DNA of 64,000 bases from Elizabethkingia miricola. GTDB taxonomy: Bacteria > Bacteroidota > Bacteroidia > Flavobacteriales > Weeksellaceae. Both the position numbers and the translations under genes were made by a program. Below the pieces are notes generated by a model. That model ran no database searches. It worked only from the letters and a program-made list of their open reading frames with translations, and was not told the origin of the DNA. Shown here in pieces: positions 30,143 to 39,379 of the stretch; within the stretch, counting starts at the first letter, position 1, and each line of letters starts with the position of its first letter. The stretch lies in NCBI RefSeq assembly GCF_001675285.1, contig NZ_LSGQ01000029.1, positions 62,001 through 126,000 on the forward strand, written 5' to 3'.

Positions 30143-30699
30143 ATAATCTTAAAAGAATAATACTGTTAGTAATGTTTAGTTTTTTAGGTTTTATAAGCTT
30201 TTCACAATTGAGAGAAGCTAAGGCTATGAAAAACTTAATAGGAGTACAGTTGGGATTTACCAATTCAGGTATTTATGATGAATTGCGGATTACTAATGAT
30301 TTTGTATTACGTGGAGACTTTATGTTTAATTCAGCATTGTGGGGTGGTTCTTTTTATCCGAAGACAGGATTTGCTTTATATCCGGCTATAGGAGTTACTC
30401 CAAAATATTATTACAGTTTTAACAGAAGATTAGACAAAGGAAAAAATATTTATAATAATTCAGCTAATTATATAGCTCTTGGTTTTTCTTATACACCAGA
30501 TTGGTTCATCATATCTAATGAGAAAAACATTGAGGTAAGTAATTTTATTACAATAATACCTTCTTATGGTATTCGCAGAAATTTTGCTCAAAACTTTAAT
30601 TATGAAGCTAAATTTGGACTGGGGTACGGAAAGAATCTGGATACTCATGAATCTTCTGCAATTCTACAGTTAGGGATTAGTATTGGATATGATTTTTAA
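30139..30699 (+). CDS. Small outer-membrane barrel-like protein
   Basis: 186 residues. The signal peptide (MNNLKRIILLVMFSFLGFISFS) is followed by alternating strands (LIGVQLGFTNSGIYDELRI, FALYPAIGVTPKYYYSF) and the C-terminal barrel signature SAILQLGISIGYDF ending in phenylalanine. It is translationally coupled to the small lipoprotein by an ATGA overlap. Together the three genes look like one envelope complex, but nothing in the sequence shows its job. Confidence 0.72.
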   Translation: MNNLKRIILLVMFSFLGFISFSQLREAKAMKNLIGVQLGFTNSGIYDELRITNDFVLRGDFMFNSALWGGSFYPKTGFALYPAIGVTPKYYYSFNRRLDKGKNIYNNSANYIALGFSYTPDWFIISNEKNIEVSNFITIIPSYGIRRNFAQNFNYEAKFGLGYGKNLDTHESSAILQLGISIGYDF

Positions 30700-30723
30700 T
30701 AATCTCTGTGTAGTTTATAATAA

Positions 30724-30750
30724 AAACAAGCCTCAATTTGGGGCTTGTTT
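30724..30750. terminator. Shared terminator between barrel gene and helicase gene
   Basis: AAACAAGCC and GGGCTTGTTT form a stem with a T-rich tail on the plus strand and A/T on the other. It lies between two convergent genes (stop at 30699, stop at 30769) and can act in both directions. Confidence 0.8.
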
Positions 30751-30768
30751 TGTATATTTTTCGAAAGC

Positions 30769-32076
30769 TTAGTAAGCAACTTCCATTTTAACCTTTTTAC
30801 CTTTTAGCTTTTCGGTAGCCAGCTTTTTTAACAGCTCTGGTATTTTTTTTCTGGCCACGGCAACGTAAGAAGTAGTGTCTTTCACTTCGATTAATCCGAT
30901 ATCATCTTTTCCTAATTCCCCTTTTTTGATGAGGTATCCGACAATGTCTACTTTGTTTACCTTATCTTTCTTACCGGCACTGATGTAAATGGTTTGAAAA
31001 GCGGTTTGTTGGGGGATTTTATTTTCTCCCTCCACGTTTTCAACTGGGATATCATTTTTTAAAAAAGGAAAATTATCATCTTCTTTCATAATAAGATAAG
31101 CAAATCCTTTGGCATTCATTCTCGCTGTGCGTCCGTTTCTGTGAATAAAAGCATCTTCTTTTGGAGGAAGCTGGTAGTGTACAATAGATTCAACCTCTGG
31201 AATGTCAAGACCTCGTGCTGCTAAATCGGTTGTAATCAGAATTTTTGCAGAATCATTACGGAATTTTAGCAATGCCCGTTCTCTTTCATCCTGTTCCATA
31301 CCGCCGTGGAAAGTTTCTTTTTCAATTCCTTTATCTTTTAAAAGCTCTGATATCCTATCAACAGCCTCTCTGTGGTTGCAAAATATCAATGTTCTTTTAT
31401 TGCCTATTTTACATATTAGATGGAAAAGAGCATCTAGCTTTTCTTCAGCGGTAGTAATTACTTTTTTAAACTGAATATCAGGCTTTACCTCACTTAGTTT
31501 TAGAAAATCGATTGTCTTTTCATTTTTTAATCCTGTAAAAGCAGGAATTTCTTCCATTGCAGTAGCAGAAGTTAAAATCCTTTGTGACAGGTTTTTCATT
31601 GATTCTATAATGAAGCTCATTTCTTCCTGAAAGCCAAATTCAAGAGATTTGTCAAATTCATCCAGAATCAAAGTGCTAATTGTTGAAGGATTAAAACTGT
31701 TGTTTCTAAGATGGTCCGCAATTCTTCCAGGCGTTCCGATTAATAAAGCCGGAGCTTCAGTCAAGCTGTTGATCTCAATTTTTTTATCATGGCCGCCATA
31801 ACATACGGTGACTTTGTAATCAGTCTTCATAGCTTTGAAAACCTGTTCTATCTGCAGAGCTAATTCTCTTGCAGGAACCAATACTAAAGCCTGAATCCCG
31901 GATTTGTCTTTCTTCAGATTGCGAAGTACCGGAAACAGGAAAGCTAGCGTTTTTCCTGAACCTGTAGGGGAGAGTAAAACTACATCATTTTTGTTTTCTG
32001 TAGCTTTGTATGTAGATTTTTGCATCTGATTCATGTCCTGAATCTGCAATTTTTTATAAATCGATTCTAAATTCAT
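30769..32076 (-). CDS. DEAD-box RNA helicase with DbpA-type C-terminal domain
   Basis: 435 residues. RecA-like domains carry motif I SPTGSGKT, Ia LVPARELALQ, TPGRIADHL, motif II as LDEFD (variant of DEAD), III TSATAMEE, IV LIFCNHREAVD, V TDLAARGLDIPEV and VI HRNGRTARM. The C-terminal 70 residues (IYISAGKKDKVNKVDIVGYL to VKMEVAY) match the DbpA RNA-binding domain, which in E. coli targets helix 92 of 23S rRNA. This suggests a role in 50S assembly. Monocistronic, next to rpsA. Confidence 0.92.
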   Translation of the reverse strand: MNLESIYKKLQIQDMNQMQKSTYKATENKNDVVLLSPTGSGKTLAFLFPVLRNLKKDKSGIQALVLVPARELALQIEQVFKAMKTDYKVTVCYGGHDKKIEINSLTEAPALLIGTPGRIADHLRNNSFNPSTISTLILDEFDKSLEFGFQEEMSFIIESMKNLSQRILTSATAMEEIPAFTGLKNEKTIDFLKLSEVKPDIQFKKVITTAEEKLDALFHLICKIGNKRTLIFCNHREAVDRISELLKDKGIEKETFHGGMEQDERERALLKFRNDSAKILITTDLAARGLDIPEVESIVHYQLPPKEDAFIHRNGRTARMNAKGFAYLIMKEDDNFPFLKNDIPVENVEGENKIPQQTAFQTIYISAGKKDKVNKVDIVGYLIKKGELGKDDIGLIEVKDTTSYVAVARKKIPELLKKLATEKLKGKKVKMEVAY

Positions 32077-32404
32077 GTTGCAAAGATAGGTTTTTGAATA
32101 CTCAGATTTCAGATCATTTATAATAATGAATATTTTTCAAACTATCAGAGTTCGTTATTTTGCAGTCACCATAAGTGTTATGACGATTTTCTTATGTTTT
32201 TATAGGGTTGTAAATCAGTAGACTTCTATCATATAAAAAAACTTTGAAATACAAGGTTATGTCATAAAAAAGTTGTATTTTTGCACCACTTTTTGTGAGT
32301 ACATTTTTGGCGAAGTAAATATTTAATAATTAACATCTTCCGGAATTTCTGCCATCACATTAGGCCAAGAGCAGGAAAGGACGGAATACAAAATTTTTTA
32401 GAAA
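32077..32404. other. 328-base region with the rpsA promoter and leader
   Basis: Between divergent helicase and rpsA. A TATTTTTG -7 match is at 32276-32283; the remaining 120 bases form a leader containing a GC-richer stretch (32337-32385). No ORF or known riboswitch seen. S1 autoregulates its own mRNA in other bacteria, so the leader is a natural place for that. Confidence 0.5.
32276..32283 (+). promoter_or_regulatory. Candidate -7 box of rpsA (TATTTTTG)
   Basis: TATTTTTG matches TAnnTTTG. No TTG at exactly 19 bases upstream. It implies a leader of about 115 bases. Confidence 0.45.
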
Positions 32405-34189
32405 ATGTCAAAAGAGACAAATTCAGCAGAGGTTCTATTGAACCAAAACGTAGCACCAGAACAATTTGACTGGGAATCTTTCGAAAGTGGATTAAATGCA
32501 GAGGACAGAAAAGAAAAGAACGAACTAGAAGAAATCTACAAAGGATCTCTTAACGATCTTGAAGATAATGACGTTCTTGTAGGTAAAGTAGTAAGATTAA
32601 CAGACAAAGAAGCGATTGTTGACATCAACTTCAAATCTGAAGGTGTTATCTCTCTTAACGAATTCCGTTACAACCAAGGTTTACAAGTAGGTGACGAGGT
32701 TGAAGTAATGGTTGACAGAAGAGAAGACAAGTCTGGACAGTTACAACTTTCTCACAAGAAAGCTAGAACTCTTAGAGCTTGGGATAAAGTAAATGAATAC
32801 CACGAGTCTGGAGAAATCGTTAACGGTTTCGTTAAATCTAGAACTAAAGGTGGTATGATTGTAGATGTATTCGGTATCGAAGCATTCTTACCAGGTTCTC
32901 AGATCGATGTTAAGCCTATTAAAGATTACGATCAGTTTGTAGGTAAAACAATGGAATTCAAAATTGTTAAGATCAACCACGAATTCAAAAACGTTGTTGT
33001 TTCTCATAAAGCACTTATCGAAGCTGATATCGAAGGTCAGAAAAAAGAGATCATCGCTCAACTTGAAAAAGGTCAGGTACTTGAAGGTACTGTTAAGAAC
33101 ATTACTTCTTACGGTGTATTCATTGACCTTGGAGGTGTTGACGGTCTTATCCACATTACAGACCTTTCTTGGTCTAGAGTTAACCATCCTTCAGAAATTC
33201 TTGAAGATGGACAAACTGTTAAAGTGGTTATCCTTGACTTCGATGATGAGAAAACAAGAATTCAGTTAGGTATGAAGCAACTTGAAGCACACCCTTGGGA
33301 TGCTTTAGATGCTAACCTGAAAGTTGGAGATAAAGTAAAAGGTAAAGTAGTAGTTCTTGCTGACTACGGTGCTTTCGTTGAAATCGCTCCAGGTGTAGAA
33401 GGTCTTATCCACGTATCTGAAATGTCATGGTCTACTCACTTAAGAAGTGCAGGTGATTTCGTGAAAATCGGTGACGAGGTTGAAGCTGAAGTATTAACTA
33501 TCGACAGAGAAGACAGAAAAATTTCTTTAGGTATCAAGCAATTAACTCAGGATCCATGGGCTAACATCCAGGAAAAATACCCTGTAGGTTCTCAGCATAA
33601 AGGTACTGTAAGAAACTTCACTAACTTTGGTGTATTCGTAGAGTTAGAAGAAGGTATCGACGGTCTAATCTACATCTCTGATCTTTCTTGGACTAAGAAA
33701 ATCAAGCATCCATCTGAGTTCTGCAACGTAGGAGATACTCTAGATGTTGTAGTATTAGAACTTGACTTAGATAACAGAAGAATTTCTTTAGGTCACAAGC
33801 AATTACAAGAAAATCCTTGGGATAAATTCGAAACTAAATATGCTGAAGGAACTGTACATGCAGGTAAAGCAGTAGATGTATTCGATAAAGGAGCTAATGT
33901 ACAGTTTGAAGATGCTGAAGTTGAAGCTTTCGCTCCAGCAAGACTTTTAGAGAAAGAAGATGGTTCTAAGATCAAAAAAGGTGAAGAAGCTGAATTCAAA
34001 GTAATTGAATTCAACAAAGAATTCAAGAGAGTTGTAGTTTCTCACACTGGTATCTTCAGAGAAGAGGAAAGAAAGAACGTAAAAGAGTCTAAGACTATTT
34101 CTTCAAACAATAACAACGAAGAAAAAGCAACTCTTGGTGACATCGATGCTCTTGCAGAATTGAAAAGAAAAATGGAAGAAGGTAAATAA
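32405..34189 (+). CDS. rpsA: 30S ribosomal protein S1
   Basis: 594 residues built of repeated S1 (OB-fold) RNA-binding domains; several clear copies carry GxVxxxxxYGxFVxL...GLIHxSxxSW, for example GTVKNITSYGVFIDLGGVDG, GKVVVLADYGAFVEIAPGVEG and GTVRNFTNFGVFVELEEGIDG, spaced about 85 residues. It binds mRNA and brings it to the 30S subunit. Codon use is visibly biased towards frequent codons, as in highly expressed genes. In Bacteroidota, where Shine-Dalgarno sites are rare, S1-mediated mRNA recruitment should matter more. A strong terminator follows. Confidence 0.97.
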   Translation: MSKETNSAEVLLNQNVAPEQFDWESFESGLNAEDRKEKNELEEIYKGSLNDLEDNDVLVGKVVRLTDKEAIVDINFKSEGVISLNEFRYNQGLQVGDEVEVMVDRREDKSGQLQLSHKKARTLRAWDKVNEYHESGEIVNGFVKSRTKGGMIVDVFGIEAFLPGSQIDVKPIKDYDQFVGKTMEFKIVKINHEFKNVVVSHKALIEADIEGQKKEIIAQLEKGQVLEGTVKNITSYGVFIDLGGVDGLIHITDLSWSRVNHPSEILEDGQTVKVVILDFDDEKTRIQLGMKQLEAHPWDALDANLKVGDKVKGKVVVLADYGAFVEIAPGVEGLIHVSEMSWSTHLRSAGDFVKIGDEVEAEVLTIDREDRKISLGIKQLTQDPWANIQEKYPVGSQHKGTVRNFTNFGVFVELEEGIDGLIYISDLSWTKKIKHPSEFCNVGDTLDVVVLELDLDNRRISLGHKQLQENPWDKFETKYAEGTVHAGKAVDVFDKGANVQFEDAEVEAFAPARLLEKEDGSKIKKGEEAEFKVIEFNKEFKRVVVSHTGIFREEERKNVKESKTISSNNNNEEKATLGDIDALAELKRKMEEGK

Positions 34190-34212
34190 TCCTGAATTCA
34201 TTTCTTAATTAT

Positions 34213-34240
34213 AACCCGCCTCTTTAAGAGGCGGGTTTTT
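34213..34240 (+). terminator. Terminator after rpsA
   Basis: AACCCGCCTC and GAGGCGGGTT form a perfect 10-bp GC-rich stem with loop TTTAA, followed by six or more Ts. Confidence 0.95.
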
Positions 34241-34286
34241 TATTTTTGTAAAGTTTAAAGTAAATAGGTAGAAATATAAAAAATAT

Positions 34287-34338
34287 TATTCCAGAGGAAT
34301 ACTTACTTTTTGATACAGATTATGCTCCTCAAGAGCAT
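34287..34338. repeat. Two short palindromes of the intergenic hairpin family
   Basis: TATTCC AGA GGAATA (34287-34301) and ATGCTC CTCAA GAGCAT (34322-34338). The first is nearly the same as 19072-19088 (GTATTCC GGA GGAATAC). They sit 15 kb away from the other four copies, again in a convergent intergenic region. Confidence 0.65.
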
Positions 34339-34468
34339 TTTTCTAATCTTTCTTATTCCTCGTATCATGAAATTTATGCAAAAAATAGAATGCATTATAA
34401 TAAAGAGAAGTTTCTTTAGGGACTTTATTTTAATACCGGTATGGAAAAGAATATGATTCTAAAAATAA

Positions 34469-34492
34469 AAACCGCCTGAATTCAGGCGGTTT
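34469..34492 (-). terminator. Terminator after the M60 gene
   Basis: AAACCGCCTGAA and TTCAGGCGGTTT form a perfect 12-bp inverted repeat; the minus strand continues TTTATTTTT. It lies 27 bases after the stop. Confidence 0.9.
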
Positions 34493-34518
34493 CGTTGTTG
34501 AAATAATAAATTTATTAA

Positions 34519-36687
34519 TTATTGTGCTGGTCTCACGCATCTTATAGAGGCATTATGTACCGAGTTTCTGTTTGTTTTAGTCCAGGAATCACTGCCATTG
34601 GTTAGTACCTGATGGTACCATGTTCCTTCCGGCATGTGGAAGCTGGCTTTGGTTCCCGGATTATCATTAGCATCATATTCCATAGTTCCGGAGTTGAGTA
34701 CACCTGCCGGCAAAGCATTAAAGCCTACCTGATTGGCTTTAGGATTATCAATTTTACCACGTCCCATAGCCCATAACCCATCGGCTTTATTGTCTCTGTC
34801 TTCACCGCACTTCATCACACTCCCGAGCAAAGCAGAGCTTACCTGGTATTCAGAAGTTATAGCATTGAAAAGACTGGTCCAATTGGCATCGCTTGCCGCA
34901 TTCCATCCTGCAGGGCACCATGTTTGTGCCTGAGTTGCTTTATTGGTTGGATAATATCTGCCGTAAATAACACCTGTAGGGTCGTTCGGGTTGGCTATTC
35001 CTATGGTATTTCTTGTGTTTTCATTTACGCCATCGTATCCGTCCCAGTTAAGGTTTTCTATAAACCATTCGCTGTTTCCGTATTTCTTATAAGCATAAGA
35101 TTTTCCGTCACGAGGATCGGTAAAGGTTCCTGTTTTTGTACTGTAATCACAGTACTGATTTTTAGAAGCTAATTGATTGGCAGGCATAAGATCCGGTTGT
35201 GGGGAAGAAGTGTTTATTCCTTTCAGTGGCAGAGGTAAAGTAAGGTCCGGACATGGCTTGCTGAAGGGAGTAACGAGATAAAGATTGTCGTTGCAGGGTG
35301 GAGTTTGGTAATTCCCATTATTAATCATACTGTCTAATTTCTGCTGGTAATATGAATCTAAAACCAGTCCCCATTTCGAATATAAATTGCGTAGGTCATA
35401 ACCAGATATCTGCACTATTTTCTGTAAGAAATAGAACTTTCTGGCTTCGTTGTCACCTCCGCTTTCTTTTTCTTCTCTTGTTATTCTGTGAAGCGTCTTA
35501 ATAAGATCGTCTCCAAAGAGAACTCTTAATTGCTCTAAAAAGAACAGGCGGCTTTCGTTTACATTTTGGTATACAGTTCCGATATCTGCGCTCCAGTAAT
35601 CCCTGCTTGAACGCTTAAACCAATCATTGTGGAATTTGTCTACCCATATATTTTCTGTCCATTTCTGCCAGTTGCTCCCCTGAAAATGACGTACAGATGC
35701 GAAGGTATAAAAGTTAACAGTGGTTTCTGTGTATTCCGTTGGTTTGTATGCTCCCTGCTGGTTTTGGTGTCCAATTTCATGGGATATTCCCCAACCGTTA
35801 TTGATGAGGTTGTTTTCCATAAGTAAGCGGTCCATAGCAGCTTCATCATTACCATTGAAGCCTGTTCCCCAGTCGGTAGCATACATGTATCCGGTGCCTA
35901 CCTGCGTCATCAGATATTTTACTCCATTGCTCATGGGTTGGTGAAGAGGATTTGGGTCGTTGACACTCAGTCCGCTGATCTGAATTTCAGCATCGAGTAT
36001 CCCGTCGAAGGCTGTAAGCCAGTTGGGTATAGAAACAGGATAGCCTTTATATGCGTCCGGCATTAGGTATTTCTCTACTTTATCCTTATTCACAACTACA
36101 ATAATATCTTTGGATTTAAACATAACATCCTGAATAGTTGATTGGGCAACCTGATTTTTGAAGTCGGTAATATTTGTTGCACCCAGTTCGTAGTAAGGAT
36201 GGTTGATGTAGCCACTGGCAGGATCTAATGTTATTTTTACCTTTCCTGTGGTATTGCCTTTTTCAGATACATAACGAAGATAAATAATACCACCTTTGTG
36301 TTGTGTAGGGGCGATTATATTCTCTCCGGCTTTAAGAGGGATTTCAGCAACATTGCTCCCGTCTTTTACTCTGGTTCCTATAACAACACTTGGCATAGCA
36401 CCGTCTGAGGCAGGGAGAGTATTTTCCAGCGTTAGTTTTAGGGTTTTGTCGGCAGGAAGATAATAGCCTGTTGTAGTGTGGTCAAATTTTAACTGAACCT
36501 GCCTTAATCTTGTTCTTTCATAATTAGAACTTCCAATTTGCAAAAGGTCAAAGACATTGGGAGGGTTGTTGTTCTGAAGTGTGGCTTCCGGATTTAGTTC
36601 ATTGCTCATAAAATGGTCGGCAGACCTGCAGCTGTAACAGAATGCTAAGAGCCATAGCATTGCTACTGCAGTAGAAATGTTTCTCAT
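34519..36687 (-). CDS. M60-family (enhancin-like) metallopeptidase lipoprotein with C-terminal FISUMP domain
   Basis: 722 residues. SpII-type signal (C at about 20). The M60 catalytic motif is HEIGH (303-307) with the downstream glutamate in YTETTVNFY (about 321), preceded by the usual beta-sandwich region (60-160). M60 enzymes cut mucin-type glycoproteins. From about residue 500 a FISUMP domain follows (YKKYGNSEWFIENLNWDGY, YPTNKATQAQTWCPAGW, ASIRCVRPAQ), typical of Bacteroidota surface proteins. It should sit on the cell surface and attack host or mucin glycoproteins. Monocistronic, divergent from EamA. Confidence 0.88.
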   Translation of the reverse strand: MRNISTAVAMLWLLAFCYSCRSADHFMSNELNPEATLQNNNPPNVFDLLQIGSSNYERTRLRQVQLKFDHTTTGYYLPADKTLKLTLENTLPASDGAMPSVVIGTRVKDGSNVAEIPLKAGENIIAPTQHKGGIIYLRYVSEKGNTTGKVKITLDPASGYINHPYYELGATNITDFKNQVAQSTIQDVMFKSKDIIVVVNKDKVEKYLMPDAYKGYPVSIPNWLTAFDGILDAEIQISGLSVNDPNPLHQPMSNGVKYLMTQVGTGYMYATDWGTGFNGNDEAAMDRLLMENNLINNGWGISHEIGHQNQQGAYKPTEYTETTVNFYTFASVRHFQGSNWQKWTENIWVDKFHNDWFKRSSRDYWSADIGTVYQNVNESRLFFLEQLRVLFGDDLIKTLHRITREEKESGGDNEARKFYFLQKIVQISGYDLRNLYSKWGLVLDSYYQQKLDSMINNGNYQTPPCNDNLYLVTPFSKPCPDLTLPLPLKGINTSSPQPDLMPANQLASKNQYCDYSTKTGTFTDPRDGKSYAYKKYGNSEWFIENLNWDGYDGVNENTRNTIGIANPNDPTGVIYGRYYPTNKATQAQTWCPAGWNAASDANWTSLFNAITSEYQVSSALLGSVMKCGEDRDNKADGLWAMGRGKIDNPKANQVGFNALPAGVLNSGTMEYDANDNPGTKASFHMPEGTWYHQVLTNGSDSWTKTNRNSVHNASIRCVRPAQ

Positions 36688-36891
36688 ATTAATATAATTT
36701 GGTGGTTATTAGTTGTTTATGCTAATATAAATGTTTTTTATTTAATGACAATGGATTTTTTTTATGAAAATGATTTTTTAATTGATGTATTGTTTTATTT
36801 TCTATATGATATTCTCATAAATATGAGTGATAATGCAAATTGATAGAAAAATGATAATAAGCATATTGATATTTCTTTGGTACTAAATGCG

Positions 36892-36899
36892 TAAATTTG
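36892..36899 (+). promoter_or_regulatory. Candidate -7 box of the EamA gene (TAAATTTG)
   Basis: TAAATTTG matches TAnnTTTG and overlaps the TTG codon at 36897, so translation should start at the ATG at 36921 instead. A small palindrome CTCATA AA TATGAG lies upstream at 36814-36827. Confidence 0.5.
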
Positions 36900-36920
36900 C
36901 GCCCGCGTAACGAAAAAATT

Positions 36921-37895
36921 ATGGAGAAGAAAAATATACTGAAGGGTGTTTTATTTGTCGGAATAGGAGCGAGTATCTACGGAATGCTGGCAACTTTTGT
37001 TAAACTGGCATATAATGATGGTTATACAACAGCAGAAGTAACTACTTCACAGTTTATGTGGGGGATTATCGGGCTTCTGATTCTGAATGTTATTCAGACT
37101 GTAGCGTCAAAGAAAGAGCTTCCGGCGCCTAAAAAGGGAGATATAAGAAAACTAATGCTTGCCGGAACTTCTCTGGGAGGGACTAGTCTTTTCTATTATC
37201 TTTCAGTACAATATATTAATGTTTCTATCGCAATTGTATTATTAATGCAATCGGTGTGGTTTAGTGTAGTTGTAGAGAGTTTTATAAATAAGAAATTACC
37301 GACAGCCCGTAAGGTGTTGGCAACTGTTATTGTACTTGTGGGAACTGTTTTGGCTACCAATCTTATCAATATGGATGTAAAGCTGGATGTAAGAGGTGTG
37401 TTTTGGGGGCTTATGGCAGCTGCGTCTTATACGCTGACTATGTTTACTTCTAACACAATCGCAACATATCTGCCTGCGTTTCGTAAGAGTTTTATACAGT
37501 TGTTAGGAGGTGCAGTTATTGTTTTTATTTTCCTGTTCTTCTCCCAGATAGGGCCATTGCATTTTGACGCTTTAAAGGGTGTTTATACGCATTTTAGCAG
37601 TAATATGGAAGGGATTCGTCCATTCGATTATTCTATATTATGGACTTATGGGCTGTTTTTAGCTGTTTTCGGAACCATTTTGCCACCTATTTTATTTAAT
37701 ATAGGCTTCCCGAATTCGGGACTGGGATTAGGAAGTATTGTGTCCTCTCTGGAGCTTCCTGTTTCTGTTACTATGGCTTTTGTTTTATTAGGCGAAGAGG
37801 TATTGCTTATTCAATGGACAGGTATTGCACTTATACTTTTTGCAATCGTACTGATGAATTTGCCTTCTCGTAAAAAAGAAGAGGTATTGGCGTAG
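36921..37895 (+). CDS. EamA-family (DMT) transporter
   Basis: 324 residues from the ATG at 36921 (MEKKNILKGVLFVGIGASIYG); the longer frame opening at a TTG overlaps the -7 box and is unlikely. About ten membrane helices in two homologous halves, with the conserved FYYLSVQYINVSIAIVLLMQSVW at the end of the first half and GLGSIVSSLELPVSVTMAFVLLGE near the end, match the EamA drug/metabolite exporters. The substrate is unknown. It is followed by a clear terminator. Confidence 0.88.
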   Translation: MEKKNILKGVLFVGIGASIYGMLATFVKLAYNDGYTTAEVTTSQFMWGIIGLLILNVIQTVASKKELPAPKKGDIRKLMLAGTSLGGTSLFYYLSVQYINVSIAIVLLMQSVWFSVVVESFINKKLPTARKVLATVIVLVGTVLATNLINMDVKLDVRGVFWGLMAAASYTLTMFTSNTIATYLPAFRKSFIQLLGGAVIVFIFLFFSQIGPLHFDALKGVYTHFSSNMEGIRPFDYSILWTYGLFLAVFGTILPPILFNIGFPNSGLGLGSIVSSLELPVSVTMAFVLLGEEVLLIQWTGIALILFAIVLMNLPSRKKEEVLA

Positions 37896-37922
37896 TTCAA
37901 CGATCAAAGAATCTAAATATAG

Positions 37923-37954
37923 AAGACACCTAAGCTTTACGCTTAGGTGTCTTT
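37923..37954. terminator. Terminator between EamA and amt
   Basis: AAGACACCTAAGC and GCTTAGGTGTCTT form a 13-bp stem with a 5-base loop, T-rich on the plus side. The two genes converge here, so it may serve both. Confidence 0.88.
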
Positions 37955-38009
37955 ATTTTAATAGTGTTTTTGGGATTGCTAAAGAGAGATTTTTTTATGT
38001 TGTTTTAAA

Positions 38010-39356
38010 TTAGCAAAGTTGTTCATCGTGTTGTGAGAGGTCCAGGCCAATTTTTTCTGACTCCTCAGACACCCTTAACGGTATTATAGCATTTGATATT
38101 TTGTACAGTAAAAGAGAGCCAAAGAAAGAGAATAGGGATACAAGTATTAGAGCTGCCATATGATGCAGGAAAACGCTGATTCCACCATGTAATAAACTTG
38201 CGCTTTCTCCATGTGCGAAAATAGCAGTGAGTATCATTCCCATAATTCCGCCAATACCGTGGCAGGCAAATACATCGAGTGTATCGTCAATTTGTTTTAG
38301 CTTGCTCCAGTTAACCATAGTATTAGATACTATTGCTGTAATAAAGCCTATAAATAAGCTTTCACGGATGCTCACAAAGCCAGCAGCAGGTGTTATGGCT
38401 ACCAGTCCTACAACAGCCCCGATACAAGCTCCTAATACAGATACTTTTCTTCCGTTAATGCGGTCAAAGAATATCCAGGTCATCATTGCAGATGCGGAGG
38501 CAATAGTCGTAGTGCCAAAAGCTAAAGCTGCAGTCGCATTAGCGGCCAATGCAGATCCGGCATTGAAGCCAAACCAGCCAAACCATAACATTCCTGTTCC
38601 AAGTAATACAAAAGCAGTATTGGAAGGCTCGTGATGTGGTCTTTTTCTTTTTCCTAAAACCATTGCGCCGGCAAGGGCTGCGAAGCCCGCGCTCATATGG
38701 ACAACAGTGCCTCCGGCAAAGTCTTTTACACCAAAGTATTTGTTCAGTAGTCCATCCGGATACCAGATCATGTGACATAATGGTGTGTAGATGAATAAGC
38801 TGAAAAGGACAATGAAGAGTAAATATGAAATGAAACGAACTCTTTCTGCAAAAGATCCGGTAATCAATGCAGGAGTGATAACGGCAAATTTCATCTGGAA
38901 TAATGCAAATAACAGAAACGGAATTGTGGAGGCCAGGCTTTTATGCGGTAAAGTGCTTACACCATCAAAGAAAAAGTACTCGAAAGGGTTTCCTATGATG
39001 CCGTATTTTATACCATTAATTTCAAAACCTATAGAGTCACCGAAAGATAGGGAAAATCCTACCACAATCCAGATAAGTGATACTACTCCAAGAGAAATAA
39101 AACTTTGCAGCATAGTGGAAAGTATATTTTTTCTGCCCACCATACCGCCATAGAAGAAAGAAAGTCCGGGTGTCATTAACAGAACTAACCCTGATGCGGT
39201 TAGTATCCATGCAGTATCTGCACTATTAATATTGCTTTCCGGTAAAAAGTTTTGCATATTAATGTGGTCTGTATTACTTCCGACTAATGCGCCTAACGAA
39301 ATAATACAGATAATAACAAAAGAAATGATCCAGCGTTTCTCAATTTTCATATTCAT
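38010..39356 (-). CDS. amt: Ammonium transporter
   Basis: About 448 residues from the ATG at 39356 (MNMKIEKRWII). The upstream ATG at 39374 lies inside a -7 promoter match (TATATTTG, 39379-39372 on the minus strand), so it cannot be the start if that promoter is used. Family motifs: DTAWILTASGLVLLMTPGLSFFYGGMVG, FAGGTVVHMSAGFAALAGAM, GWFGFNAGSALAANATAALAFGTT (cut here by family) and FACHGIGGIMGMI with the pore histidines. It conducts ammonium across the inner membrane. No glnK PII gene adjoins it. Confidence 0.95.
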   Translation of the reverse strand: MNMKIEKRWIISFVIICIISLGALVGSNTDHINMQNFLPESNINSADTAWILTASGLVLLMTPGLSFFYGGMVGRKNILSTMLQSFISLGVVSLIWIVVGFSLSFGDSIGFEINGIKYGIIGNPFEYFFFDGVSTLPHKSLASTIPFLLFALFQMKFAVITPALITGSFAERVRFISYLLFIVLFSLFIYTPLCHMIWYPDGLLNKYFGVKDFAGGTVVHMSAGFAALAGAMVLGKRKRPHHEPSNTAFVLLGTGMLWFGWFGFNAGSALAANATAALAFGTTTIASASAMMTWIFFDRINGRKVSVLGACIGAVVGLVAITPAAGFVSIRESLFIGFITAIVSNTMVNWSKLKQIDDTLDVFACHGIGGIMGMILTAIFAHGESASLLHGGISVFLHHMAALILVSLFSFFGSLLLYKISNAIIPLRVSEESEKIGLDLSQHDEQLC

Positions 39357-39371
39357 AAGTATTTGGTGTGT

Positions 39372-39379
39372 CAAATATA
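39372..39379 (-). promoter_or_regulatory. Candidate -7 box of amt (TATATTTG)
   Basis: TATATTTG on the minus strand, overlapping the most upstream ATG of the amt frame, which argues for the shorter start. The -33 position lacks TTG. Confidence 0.45.

Larger units (their letters stand above)
34190..34518. other. 329-base non-coding region between rpsA and the M60 gene
   Basis: Convergent intergenic region with two terminators and two TCC...GGA-type palindromes listed separately; no coding potential seen. Confidence 0.65.

Noticed and set aside
25407-30699. Type IX secretion or gliding operon
   Set aside because: PorT-like barrels suggested it, but no PorV, SprA, GldKLMN or CTD-type C-terminal signal is present.
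38227-38634. Plus-strand ORF of 135 codons in amt
   Set aside because: Antisense shadow of a clear ammonium transporter; its hydrophilic proline- and alanine-rich translation has no domain.
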